From Solicola gregarius (GTDB lineage: Bacteria > Actinomycetota > Actinomycetes > Propionibacteriales > Nocardioidaceae), in assembly GCF_025790165.1 (NCBI RefSeq), contig NZ_CP094970.1, positions 310,001 through 374,000 of the forward strand: a stretch of 64,000 bases of DNA. Reading direction: 5' to 3'. Below the pieces are notes generated by a model that searched no databases, was not told the DNA's origin, and saw nothing but the letters and a program-made list of their open reading frames with translations. Numbering within the stretch: position 1 is the stretch's first letter; the number at the start of each line of letters is the position of its first letter. Positions 35,565 through 43,369 of the stretch are shown piece after piece. Both the position numbers and the translations under genes were made by a program.

Positions 35565-36662
35565 TCAGTAGACGGCCGCGCGTACCGACAGCACGTCGGG
35601 CAGATGCTCGGCGGCGGCGAACCAGGTGTCGCCGTCGTCGTTGCTCGCGTACACCGAGCCGTCGCGACCCCCGAAGTACACCCCCGCGGGACTTCCGGAG
35701 TCGACGCACATCGCATCGCGCATCACCGCCGAGTAGAAGGTGTCCGGCAAGCCCTCGCCGAGCGCCTCCCACGTGTCGCCCGCGTCGCGCGAGCGCCACA
35801 CCCGAGCACGGCCGTCGGGCGGGAAGCGCTCCTCGGGACTCACGACCGGGAACACGTAGATCGTGTCGGGGTCGCTCGGATGCACGACCACCGGGAAGCC
35901 GAAGTCGCTCGAGAGTCCCTCGGCGATCGACGTCCACTGCTCACCGCCATCGTCGGAGCGATAGACGCCGCCGTGGTTCTGTGCGAACAGTCGGTCGGGT
36001 GCCGTGGCATGCCGCGTCACCTTGTGTACACACTGGCCGTACTCGGGCGTCTGGTCGTCGGGGAAGAAGTCCGCCACGATGCCTTTGTTCGCCGGGTTCC
36101 AGGACGTACCGCCGTCGCTCGTACGATAGACGCCGCCGGTCGACATGGCGACGGTCACCTGTGCCGGGTCGGTGGGATGCGGCAGCACGGTGTGGATCGC
36201 CTGGCCGCCTCCGCCCGGATGCCAGTTCGGTCGGTGTGGGTGGTCCCACAACCCGCGCACCATGTCGAAGCTCCGGCCGCCGTCGGTGGAGCGGAACAAC
36301 GCCGACGGCTCGGTGCCGGCGTACACCGTTCCCGGCTGGTCGGCAGGACCCGGCGCCAGCTGCCAGACGCGTGCCAGGGACGACCCGGTGTCCTCGGGGA
36401 AGGCGACCGCACTGGACTCGTGGCCCTGCCAGGTCGTACCGAGGTCGTCGGAGTACAGCACCTGCGGGCCCCAGTGCCAGCTCATCGACCCGACGAGCAG
36501 CCGCGGCGGGTCGGTGCGGCTGTCGATCGCGCACGACGCGACCTCGGACATCAAGAAGTTGGGCGCGTCCCACTCCCACTTCGTACGCGACGCGTCTGAC
36601 CGGCCGACCCACAGTCCCTTGCGGGTGCCGACCAGCATGATCGCGCCGCCGCTCGTACTCAT
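35565..36662 (-). CDS. BNR/Asp-box beta-propeller protein (sialidase-like fold)
   Basis: A 365-residue protein made of Asp-box repeats: YSDDLGTTW, RSTDGGRSF, RTSDGGTSW, RSDDGGEQW, RSRDAGDTW and ASNDDGDTW, the pattern of a six- or seven-bladed propeller related to sialidases and VPS10-type proteins. No signal peptide is visible, so it may be cytosolic. Catalytic residues of sialidases are not obvious; exact function unknown. It overlaps the upstream VOC gene by four bases and is probably translationally coupled to it. Confidence 0.85.
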   Translation of the reverse strand: MSTSGGAIMLVGTRKGLWVGRSDASRTKWEWDAPNFLMSEVASCAIDSRTDPPRLLVGSMSWHWGPQVLYSDDLGTTWQGHESSAVAFPEDTGSSLARVWQLAPGPADQPGTVYAGTEPSALFRSTDGGRSFDMVRGLWDHPHRPNWHPGGGGQAIHTVLPHPTDPAQVTVAMSTGGVYRTSDGGTSWNPANKGIVADFFPDDQTPEYGQCVHKVTRHATAPDRLFAQNHGGVYRSDDGGEQWTSIAEGLSSDFGFPVVVHPSDPDTIYVFPVVSPEERFPPDGRARVWRSRDAGDTWEALGEGLPDTFYSAVMRDAMCVDSGSPAGVYFGGRDGSVYASNDDGDTWFAAAEHLPDVLSVRAAVY

Positions 36663-37048
36663 GACGACGCCAATGATCGCTGGTTCATACCGAACTCATT
36701 TCCCTCGGAATCCTCGAATCGTCCCCACCAGCCGCCCCAGGGCGCCTCGGTGGGTTGCTCGACGACCGTGCCGCCGGCCGCCTCGATGTCACGCGCGGTC
36801 GCGAGGATGTCGTCGGTGTTGAACACACACGGCCCGAACGCGCCGGCGGCGTCGGCGTCGGCGAACAGCACGACGCGCGTGAACGCACCCGGCGGGCAGA
36901 CCTCGATCCAGCGTGGGCCGTCCGCGTCGTCCGGTCCGCCCATCGGCTGGTCACTGAGCAGCTCGAAGCCGAGCACCTCGGTGTAGAAGCGCTTCGCGCG
37001 CTCCTGGTCGGCAACATTGATCGACACGAAGTCGACTTGGGTGATCAC
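36659..37048 (-). CDS. VOC-family (glyoxalase-like) metal-dependent protein
   Basis: A 129-residue vicinal-oxygen-chelate protein (QVDFVSINVADQERAKRFYT, GPRWIEVCPPGA, EAPWGGWWGRFEDSEGNEFG), the group often annotated as glyoxalase or bleomycin-resistance-like. The start is GTG 37048 with GAGGAG about 7 bp upstream. It lies across a perfect palindrome from a frameshifted PadR-type gene, which was presumably its regulator. Confidence 0.88.
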   Translation of the reverse strand: MITQVDFVSINVADQERAKRFYTEVLGFELLSDQPMGGPDDADGPRWIEVCPPGAFTRVVLFADADAAGAFGPCVFNTDDILATARDIEAAGGTVVEQPTEAPWGGWWGRFEDSEGNEFGMNQRSLASS

Positions 37049-37082
37049 CTGTGCACTCCTCGGGTGTCTCTCGCCGCGCATG

Positions 37083-37095
37083 TTCCTAATAGGAA
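37083..37095. promoter_or_regulatory. Perfect palindrome between VOC gene and padR-type gene
   Basis: TTCCTA-A-TAGGAA, a 13-bp perfect palindrome, 17 bp before the PadR-type ATG and 35 bp before the VOC start. Candidate operator for the adjacent regulator. Confidence 0.6.
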
Positions 37096-37111
37096 TAGTA
37101 CGATGCGGCGG

Positions 37112-37667
37112 ATGAGTCAAGACCTGTCGACGACCTCGTACGCGCTGCTCGGGCTGCTCGCGTTCGACAGCGCAGACGTCGGAGCACGGGCTCACGGGCT
37201 ACGAGCTCAAGCAGCGCGCCGACGTCACGCTGCGCTTCTACTGGACCTCGCCGGCGATGAGCCAGATCTACTCCGAGCTGTCCCGGCTCGCCCGAGGCGG
37301 TCTGGTCGAGGCCGTCTCGGCCCGGCAGGGCAGGCGTACGACGAGACGCTTCCGGATCACCGCCAGGGGAACGGACCGACTGTCGGACTGGCTCTCCGAG
37401 AGTGCGCCGGACTTCCCGGTGCTGAAGCATCCGGTCGCGCTCCGCCTGCTCATGGGCCACCTGATGCGCCCGACCGACGTCATCCGGATTCTCGAGTCGT
37501 ACGCGGCCGCACTCGCCGACCGCCGGGCGGAGCTCGAGGCCGTACGAAAGTCGCTGGGCGACGACGAGGCGATGCGATTCCCCGCCCTGGTCGCGGAGTG
37601 GGGCCTCGCGTACTACGACTCCGAGCGCGAGATCACCGACCGGACCCGAGCCCGTCTCGAGGAGTAG
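37112..37667 (+). pseudogene. PadR-family regulator with a frameshift
   Basis: The ATG at 37112 opens MSQDLSTTSYALLGLLAFDSAD, the usual PadR start, but then leaves the frame near 37178. One base later the next frame gives SEHGLTGYELKQRADVTLRF and continues through YSELSRLARGGLVEA to the stop at 37667. An extra G near 37178 explains it. If real, the protein would be lost or begin at an internal ATG (37257) without the DNA-binding helix. It may also be a sequence error. Confidence 0.8.
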
Positions 37668-37671
37668 GTGC

Positions 37672-38217
37672 TCAGCGCGCAATCACGTACGGCTCGAACA
37701 CGAGGTACGAGGCGAGCGCCGCCCAGGCGAGGCTGACCAGGCTGCCGATGATGAACCGCTCGGCCGCGCCCGTGCCGGCATGACTGCGCAGCTCGGCGTA
37801 CCGGCCGAGGCCCTTGACGGCGAGGACGACGGCGATGCCTTCCGGCCAGCGAGCGGCGAGGGTGAGGAACACCGAGAAGCGTTCGAGTGCGCCGATCCAG
37901 GCCCCTCCGCGCAGCAGTTCGCCGGCGGCGTGCATCGACCCGGAGTCGTCCGCCTCTCCCGCCGCGCCGTCGATCTGGGCGAAGACGGCGGTCGTGACGA
38001 CGGCGCCGCCCGCGATCGCCAGGATGGCGCCGAACAGGACGAACACCGGCCGCTGGTCGCCGGCGAGCGGATCCTCGAACAGCGTCGCGATCGCCGCGAC
38101 ACCCGCGAGGCCGGCAATGCCGAGTGCCGACACTGTGCGAACACCCGGCCCTCGCGCGAACGCCCACGCGACGACGGCAGCCACCGCGGCCACGACGACC
38201 AGCACGTAAGCGGTCAT
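37672..38217 (-). CDS. Hypothetical membrane protein
   Basis: A 181-residue protein with four or five hydrophobic segments (for example [20 protein letters not shown] at the N-terminus and IIGSLVSLAWAALASYLVF at the C-terminus). I do not recognise a domain. Its start overlaps the stop of the SatD-like gene by four bases (ATGA), so the two are expressed together, which suggests a membrane partner for that protein. Confidence 0.75.
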   Translation of the reverse strand: MTAYVLVVVAAVAAVVAWAFARGPGVRTVSALGIAGLAGVAAIATLFEDPLAGDQRPVFVLFGAILAIAGGAVVTTAVFAQIDGAAGEADDSGSMHAAGELLRGGAWIGALERFSVFLTLAARWPEGIAVVLAVKGLGRYAELRSHAGTGAAERFIIGSLVSLAWAALASYLVFEPYVIAR

Positions 38218-38807
38218 GCATCCTCCCCTTGCTCGAGCACCCACGCCGCGAGGTCGCGCGCCCGCGAGTCTTCGGCCCACCCTGCCACGCGCAACCGACG
38301 GCTCATCGCCTGCGGCGTGATGCCGAGCCGCGCCGCGGCGTCGATCTGCCGGCCGACGCCGGCCATCGCATCGACCGCCTCCCAGCCGGCATCGCTGCGT
38401 CGCATCAGCAGGCCGGCCAACAGCCACAGCGTGGTCTCCGACCGCGTGGCGGCAGGCTCGTCGTCGCCGACGACGGCGAGCCCGGTCGGCTGGGTCTTCG
38501 CCCGGTCGACGGCCGCCCGCGCGTGTACGAATGCGGTGCCGCGGCCGGCGCGTACGTTATCGGGAACCGGCGTCTCGACCGCGCCGACGCCGACGCCGAT
38601 CCACCAGTCACCCCGGCGGACCAGATCGGCGACGGCGGAGACGACGACCGACGACTCGGCGACGAGTGCCTGGATCTCGTCGCCGGCCGTGCGATCGAAC
38701 GCGAGAACGAGGTCGTCCGCGTACGCGGCGTTGAGCGCCTTCAGCGCGCCCGGGACGGCGTCGGGTCGCCGACGGCTGCCGCGCTGGTCGGCGGTCATCA
38801 CGTACAT
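38214..38807 (-). CDS. SatD-like protein with C-terminal helix-turn-helix
   Basis: A 197-residue protein. The first half (MYVMTADQRGSRRRPDAV, FDRTAGDEIQAL, WWIGVGVGAVETP) resembles the SatD family, whose biochemical role is unclear; the C-terminal part (GITPQAMSRRLRVAGW) reads as a helix-turn-helix. It might regulate its own operon, as several TCAAT/ATTGA half-sites lie in front of it. Confidence 0.7.
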   Translation of the reverse strand: MYVMTADQRGSRRRPDAVPGALKALNAAYADDLVLAFDRTAGDEIQALVAESSVVVSAVADLVRRGDWWIGVGVGAVETPVPDNVRAGRGTAFVHARAAVDRAKTQPTGLAVVGDDEPAATRSETTLWLLAGLLMRRSDAGWEAVDAMAGVGRQIDAAARLGITPQAMSRRLRVAGWAEDSRARDLAAWVLEQGEDA

Positions 38808-38863
38808 CGCCGCCTCCCTTCATCGTCCGACTCGCTCAATCATCCTGCGTTGATCCTGCCTTG

Positions 38864-38881
38864 TCAATCTTCAGAGATTGA
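38864..38881. promoter_or_regulatory. Inverted repeat upstream of the SatD-like gene
   Basis: TCAATCT-TCAG-AGATTGA is a perfect 7-bp inverted repeat. Further half-sites (TCAAT near 38836, TTGATCAA near 38904) lie in the same 126-bp divergent gap between the SatD-like gene and the DUF2236 gene. Confidence 0.5.
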
Positions 38882-38933
38882 TTGAACATAAACAACTCCA
38901 GGACATTGATCAACGGGATGGGATCATGGCACC

Positions 38934-39797
38934 ATGGTGCTCACGCCCGGCGACGTACGCATGCGGCTCGGACTGTCCCTGCTGTCGCGGGTGGCGGGCC
39001 CCGATGCCCTCGAGCGACGCGAGCGGATCCACCACGCGACGAGCGAACGCTGGTTCGCACCGCGAAGCCCCGTCACGATCGTGCATGCCGACTCCTCGAT
39101 GTTCGTCGGCGGACTCCGCGCCCTCCTGCTGCAGTCGCTGCATCCGCTCGCCATGGCAGGCGTCGCCGACCACTCCGGATTCCGCGGCGACCCGTGGGGC
39201 CGGCTGCAGCGTACGTCCGCCTTCCTCGGCACCACCACGTTCGGCAGCGCCACCGAGGCGCAACGCGCCGTCGATCGGGTACGCGGCGTCCATGGGCGGA
39301 TCAGCGGCACGGCACCCGACGGTCGCGCGTACGCCGCCGACGATCCGCACCTCCTGCGGTGGGTGCACATCGCCGAGGTCGACAGCTTCCTGGCCGCGCA
39401 CGACCGTTACGGCTCCCGCCGACTGACCGGTGCCGAGCGTGACGAGTACGTCGCGCAAACGGCCATGGTCGCCCGCGCGCTCGGGGCCGACGATCCGCCC
39501 GCCTCCGTCGCCGACCTCCACCGCGCGCTCGACGACTACCGCCCCGAGCTGGCGAGCACGCCCGCCGCACGGAGCACGGCGCGCTTCCTGCTGCTGCGTC
39601 CGCCCGTGCCGCTCGCCTTGCGCGGGCCGTACGCGATGCTCTCGGCCGCCGCCGTCGGGTTGCTGCCGAGGTGGGCCCGACTGCCGCTGCGCCTGCCGTA
39701 CCTCCCGCTGGCAGAGGCCACGGTCGTACGCGCCGGCGGGGTCGCGGTCACGCACGGCGTGCGGTGGGTGATGGCACCCGTCAACGCACGACGTTGA
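38934..39797 (+). CDS. DUF2236 / MpaB-type oxygenase-like protein
   Basis: A 287-residue protein of the latex-clearing-protein/MpaB group (DUF2236), putative haem or non-haem oxygenases. The family signature is readable: SLHPLAMAGVADHSGFRGDP, RLQRTSAFLGTTTFG and DPHLLRWVHIAEVDSFL. Function in this organism is unknown. It runs 17 bp into the convergent dehydrogenase gene. Confidence 0.85.
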   Translation: MVLTPGDVRMRLGLSLLSRVAGPDALERRERIHHATSERWFAPRSPVTIVHADSSMFVGGLRALLLQSLHPLAMAGVADHSGFRGDPWGRLQRTSAFLGTTTFGSATEAQRAVDRVRGVHGRISGTAPDGRAYAADDPHLLRWVHIAEVDSFLAAHDRYGSRRLTGAERDEYVAQTAMVARALGADDPPASVADLHRALDDYRPELASTPAARSTARFLLLRPPVPLALRGPYAMLSAAAVGLLPRWARLPLRLPYLPLAEATVVRAGGVAVTHGVRWVMAPVNARR

Positions 39798-40690
39798 GCA
39801 GGTCGTCGCCGGCCGCGAACCTCGCCAGCTGGGCACGGACGAGCGCGTGCATGCGGGGCACCATCGCCGTCGAGCCGCCCGCGACGTGCGGGCTGACCAG
39901 TACGCCGGGCGAGTCCCACAGACCATGGCCGGCCGGAAGCGGCTCGGGCTCGGTGACGTCCAGCGCCGCGAGCAGCCTGCCGCTCCGGGTCTCCGCCAGC
40001 AGCGCGTCGCTGTCGACGACGCCTCCGCGCGCGACGTTGACGAGCAGCGCACCGTCGCGCATCCGGGCCAGGAAGCCGGCATCGACCAGGTGCCGGGTCT
40101 CGGCCGTCAGCGGCACGAGCAGCACCACGACGTCCGCGGTGGGCAGCAACGCGGGCAGCTCGGACATCGGCCGCACGCCGTCGCGAGCCGTGCGGGCGAC
40201 CTTGACGACGTCGCACTCGAACGGCTCCAGGCGACGAGCGAGCGCCTCGCCGATGCTGCCGTACCCGAGGATCAGCACCCGGCTGTCGGCGAGCGCCGGC
40301 CCGGAGGTGTCGTGTCGCCACTCGTGCGTCGGCTGTGCGCGTACGAACTCCGGGATCCGGCGGATCGACGCCAGCATCAGCGCCATCGCCATCTCCGACG
40401 TCGCCGCGTCGTGAACCCCGCGGGCATTGCACAGCGTCACGCCGTCCGGAACGTGCGGCGCGACGTGCTCGGTGCCCGCCGTCAGAGTCTGTACGGCGCG
40501 AAGGGAGCGCATCTGCGGCACGATCGCGCCAAGGTCGATCGGCGTCGAGAGCGTGTCGTACGCGGGGACGTACAGCTCGACGCGTTCGATGCCGGCGGGC
40601 GGCTCGCCGGAGACGTACGTGTCGTACTTCGAGCGACTCGGGCGCATCTCCGAGATCACCGTGCGGGAACGGCAGCCAGACCAGCGACAT
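39781..40690 (-). pseudogene. D-2-hydroxyacid dehydrogenase with a frameshift near its start
   Basis: The ATG at 40690 (behind GAGGAG) begins MSLVWLPFPHGDLGDAPESLE, a typical N-terminus, then loses the frame at about 40628. The next frame continues YDTYVSGEPPAGIERVELYV and reads the whole enzyme: LGYGSIGEALARRLEPF (NAD site), NVARGGVVD (Arg), DVTEPEPLP (Glu) and SPHVAGGS (His). Deleting one base of GAAG restores it. Without correction only a GTG start at 40695 in the wrong frame gives a full-length product with a foreign N-terminus. Confidence 0.82.
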
Positions 40691-40758
40691 CGCACTCCTC
40701 ACCACTGACACGGGGCCGAGTCGCAACTCTGACGCCTCGTACTGGGACAATTGACCAC

Positions 40759-41679
40759 ATGACCGCACAAACCGTAGCCGCTCCGACGGCAGTTCCGCGC
40801 GTGCGCTTCTACGACGTGTACAGCGCGGACGGCACCCGGCTGCGGGCATGGAGCAACGACGCCGAGGGGCCGACGGTGTTGCTGTGCAACGGCCTCGGCA
40901 CCAATCCGTACGCGTGGCCCGCACTGCTGTCACCGGGGTGCGGCGTGCGGGTGATCTCCTGGAACCACCGCGGCGTCGGCGGGTCGGAGCGACCGGCCGA
41001 CCGTGACCGGATCTCGATGGACGACTTCGTCGACGACGCGATCGCCGTGCTCGACGACGCCGGTGTCGACTCATGCGTGGTCATGGGCTGGTCGATGGGC
41101 GTCAACGTCTCGTTCGAGCTCGCCACACTCCATCCGGAGCGTGTGGAGGGGCTGCTCGCGGTCGCCGGCGTACCCGGCGACACGTTCAGCACCATGCTCG
41201 GCCCGTTCCACGTGCCCGCGCCGGTCGCGCGCACGCTCACGGTCGGCTCGGCGTGGGCGATGCTCGCGACGGGCAAGGCCTTGTCGGTCGTGACGAAGCG
41301 GCTGCCCTGGAACCCGGTCACCACGAGGCTGCTGCGGCACAGCGGGTTCATGCTCCCCGCGGCATCGGATGCGGTCGTACGCGAGGCGGTGCGCGAGTTC
41401 CTGACCACCGATATCGACTGGTACATGCGGCTCGCTGTGCATGCAGCTCGGCATCCGCGCGTGTCGCTGTCGCACATCGAGGTGCCCACCACGTTCGTCT
41501 CGGGTCATTGGGACGTACTCGCCGGTGCCCGGTCGATGGGCACCGCCGCCGAGCGGATGGCCGACGCGCGCGTCGTCGAGCTACGCGGGTCGCACTTCCT
41601 GCCGATGGAGTACCCCGACGAGATCCACGCCGAGCTGCTCGGCCTGCTGGCTCGTACGTCTCATACGTCGATCGAGTAG
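40759..41679 (+). CDS. Alpha/beta hydrolase
   Basis: A 306-residue alpha/beta hydrolase: oxyanion HG replaced by CNGLGTNPYAW, nucleophile elbow GWSMG, acid near SGHWDVLA and histidine in GSHFLPMEYP. Close to epoxide-hydrolase/haloperoxidase-type enzymes; substrate unknown. GACAAT at 40746-40751 lies so near the ATG that a leaderless message is possible. It overlaps the convergent acetyltransferase gene. Confidence 0.87.
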   Translation: MTAQTVAAPTAVPRVRFYDVYSADGTRLRAWSNDAEGPTVLLCNGLGTNPYAWPALLSPGCGVRVISWNHRGVGGSERPADRDRISMDDFVDDAIAVLDDAGVDSCVVMGWSMGVNVSFELATLHPERVEGLLAVAGVPGDTFSTMLGPFHVPAPVARTLTVGSAWAMLATGKALSVVTKRLPWNPVTTRLLRHSGFMLPAASDAVVREAVREFLTTDIDWYMRLAVHAARHPRVSLSHIEVPTTFVSGHWDVLAGARSMGTAAERMADARVVELRGSHFLPMEYPDEIHAELLGLLARTSHTSIE

Positions 41680-42689
41680 TACTTCGTGCGGTGGGTCGGC
41701 TCGTAGCCGACCGACTCGTACAGCGCCACCGCTCCACTCGGGTTCTCGGCGTCGGCGTCGAGCGTCGCGTACGGGTGGCCCGCGTCGGCGAAGGCGCATG
41801 CCGACAGGGCCAGGAGGTGCCGGGCAAGTCCGCAGCCGCGCCATGGCCTGCGTACGCCGATCACGTCGGTGTATCCGTCGGTGAAGCCCTGCGCCGCCCA
41901 GTCGTGCTCGTACTCGCAGTTGACGACGTACGCGACGACCGCCTCGTCGGGGTCGTTGGTGTCGATTACCACGAAGCTCTGCGCCGGGCGGAACGCCTCC
42001 TCCTCCAGCAGGCCGGAACGCCACGCCTCCTCGTCGTACGGGGTCGAGCCCCAGTGGTCGAGGAAGGCGTCGTTGTGCGCGAGACGTACGCGCTCGGCGA
42101 GGTGGTCGCCGAACTGCTCGACCCGAAGGCCGTCGACCGCGAGCGGCGGCACGTCGCGACCATGGTCGAGTGAGCGGCGCAGCTGGAGGAACCAGCGGGT
42201 GACCTCGAAACCCGCCGCCTCGTACAGCCGGGACCGCTCGATGACCTGCTCCTCGACGAAGCCGCCGATGCGACTCGGAAGCTCCGCTGCCACCGGATCG
42301 GCGGCGCGAAGGTCGGCGATGTTCTCAAGCGCACGCGTACGCTGCCACGCCAGCAGCTCACGCCCGATGCCTCGCCCGCGCCACTGCGGATCGACGCCTC
42401 CCTCGAGCCTGACCGCGACCGTTTCCGTCGCCCCCGGGCGGAACGCGTTGCGCCCGAACGCGCGAAACGTACCGCCGGCGTCGACCGCGACCCGGCTGTC
42501 GGCCGCGAGGTCCACCCACGACTGCCTGGTCATCGTCTCCAGGTCGGCCCGCCGGGTGCGCTCCTCTTCTCGGTCATGGGTCTGGATCTTCTCGATGAGC
42601 GCGAGCAACGGGTCGATGTCGCCCGCGGACAACTGCCGCCAGCTGAGGCCGTTTCGATCCGGGCGGGTCTCTGGGACCTGGGTCACCAT
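41661..42689 (-). CDS. Tandem-GNAT acetyltransferase (MshD-like layout)
   Basis: A 342-residue protein with two GNAT folds. The first carries PQWRGRGIGRELLAWQ (acetyl-CoA loop, about 100-115), the second VRRPWRGCGLARHLLALSA (about 275-293). Two-domain GNATs include mycothiol synthase, but this is not clearly MshD; the substrate is unknown. Divergent neighbours give no clue. Confidence 0.85.
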   Translation of the reverse strand: MVTQVPETRPDRNGLSWRQLSAGDIDPLLALIEKIQTHDREEERTRRADLETMTRQSWVDLAADSRVAVDAGGTFRAFGRNAFRPGATETVAVRLEGGVDPQWRGRGIGRELLAWQRTRALENIADLRAADPVAAELPSRIGGFVEEQVIERSRLYEAAGFEVTRWFLQLRRSLDHGRDVPPLAVDGLRVEQFGDHLAERVRLAHNDAFLDHWGSTPYDEEAWRSGLLEEEAFRPAQSFVVIDTNDPDEAVVAYVVNCEYEHDWAAQGFTDGYTDVIGVRRPWRGCGLARHLLALSACAFADAGHPYATLDADAENPSGAVALYESVGYEPTHRTKYYSIDV

Positions 42690-42742
42690 GATCCGAATCT
42701 ATGTCGCCCCGGATGCGCGGGCGACCGATTTTCCGAGCCGGC

Positions 42743-43162
42743 TCAACCGCCGGCGATCGGCGTCGTCTGCGCCAGAGCAATCCGCCAGTCCTCGCCGGTG
42801 CGTGTCACCACGTACGTGAACGCACCCCGCTCGGGGAGCTCGCCGGATTGCTCGGAGCGCGCGTCGTGCACGGACTTGATGCTGCTGACGATCGCGACAT
42901 CGTCGGTGACGGGGCGTACGTCGACGACCTCGACGGTCGTGGTGACATCGCGTAGCGGCGACGCGACGGCCTTCGCCATAGCGGCCACGAACTCGTCGCG
43001 GCCGAACAGTCGGCGGCCGGCGATGTTGACGATGATCGCGTCGGCGCTGTGCAGCGCCGGAAGGGTCACGGTGTCGATCTGCGCCTCGTGGGCGGCTTGC
43101 ACGAGCTCGCGGATCGCGCGCTCGTCGTTGTCGGTGAATCGGAGGTCCTGGGTGGCAGTCAT
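42743..43162 (-). CDS. SnoaL-like (SgcJ/EcaC) protein
   Basis: A 139-residue alpha+beta-barrel protein (DNDERAIRELVQAAHEAQ, LFGRDEFVAAMAKAV, VRPVTDDVAIVSS) of the SnoaL/NTF2-like group annotated as SgcJ/EcaC oxidoreductases. Function unknown. A well-formed promoter with an operator-like palindrome lies in front of it. Confidence 0.85.
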   Translation of the reverse strand: MTATQDLRFTDNDERAIRELVQAAHEAQIDTVTLPALHSADAIIVNIAGRRLFGRDEFVAAMAKAVASPLRDVTTTVEVVDVRPVTDDVAIVSSIKSVHDARSEQSGELPERGAFTYVVTRTGEDWRIALAQTTPIAGG

Positions 43163-43170
43163 GCGCCGAA

Positions 43171-43199
43171 CCTAGAACCTCAACATACGTTGAGTTCAA
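43171..43199 (-). promoter_or_regulatory. Promoter with built-in palindrome for the SnoaL-like gene
   Basis: On the minus strand TTGAAC (43194-43199) and TCTAGG (43171-43176) are 17 bp apart. The spacer holds CTCAAC-ATAC-GTTGAG (43179-43194), a perfect 6-bp inverted repeat, the layout of a repressor-controlled promoter. No regulator gene is adjacent, so it would be controlled in trans. Confidence 0.5.
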
Positions 43200-43207
43200 G
43201 GGCGCAC

Positions 43208-43367
43208 GGTGAGGAGAGGGTTCTGGCCCGGTGAGGAGAGAGTTCTGGCCCGGTGAGGAGAGAGTTCTGGCCAGGTGAGGAGAGAGTTCTGGCCCGGTGA
43301 GGAGAGAGTTCTGGCCATGCCGCCGGCCAGGATCCTCTCGTCACACGGCCAGGATCCTCTCCTCAGC
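43208..43367. repeat. Five direct and two inverted copies of a 22-bp unit
   Basis: The unit starting GGTGAGGAGAGAG and ending TTCTGGCC repeats without spacers at 43208, 43230, 43252, 43274 and 43296. Two degenerate copies in the opposite orientation follow at 43324-43345 and 43346-43367 (GGCCAGGATCCTCTC), right after the gatB stop. The two halves can form a large stem. A repeat-expanded gatB terminator is the simplest explanation. Confidence 0.85.
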
Positions 43368-43369
43368 GT

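Noticed and set aside
43208-43367. CRISPR array
   Set aside because: The 22-bp units are contiguous with no unique spacers, and no cas genes are near.
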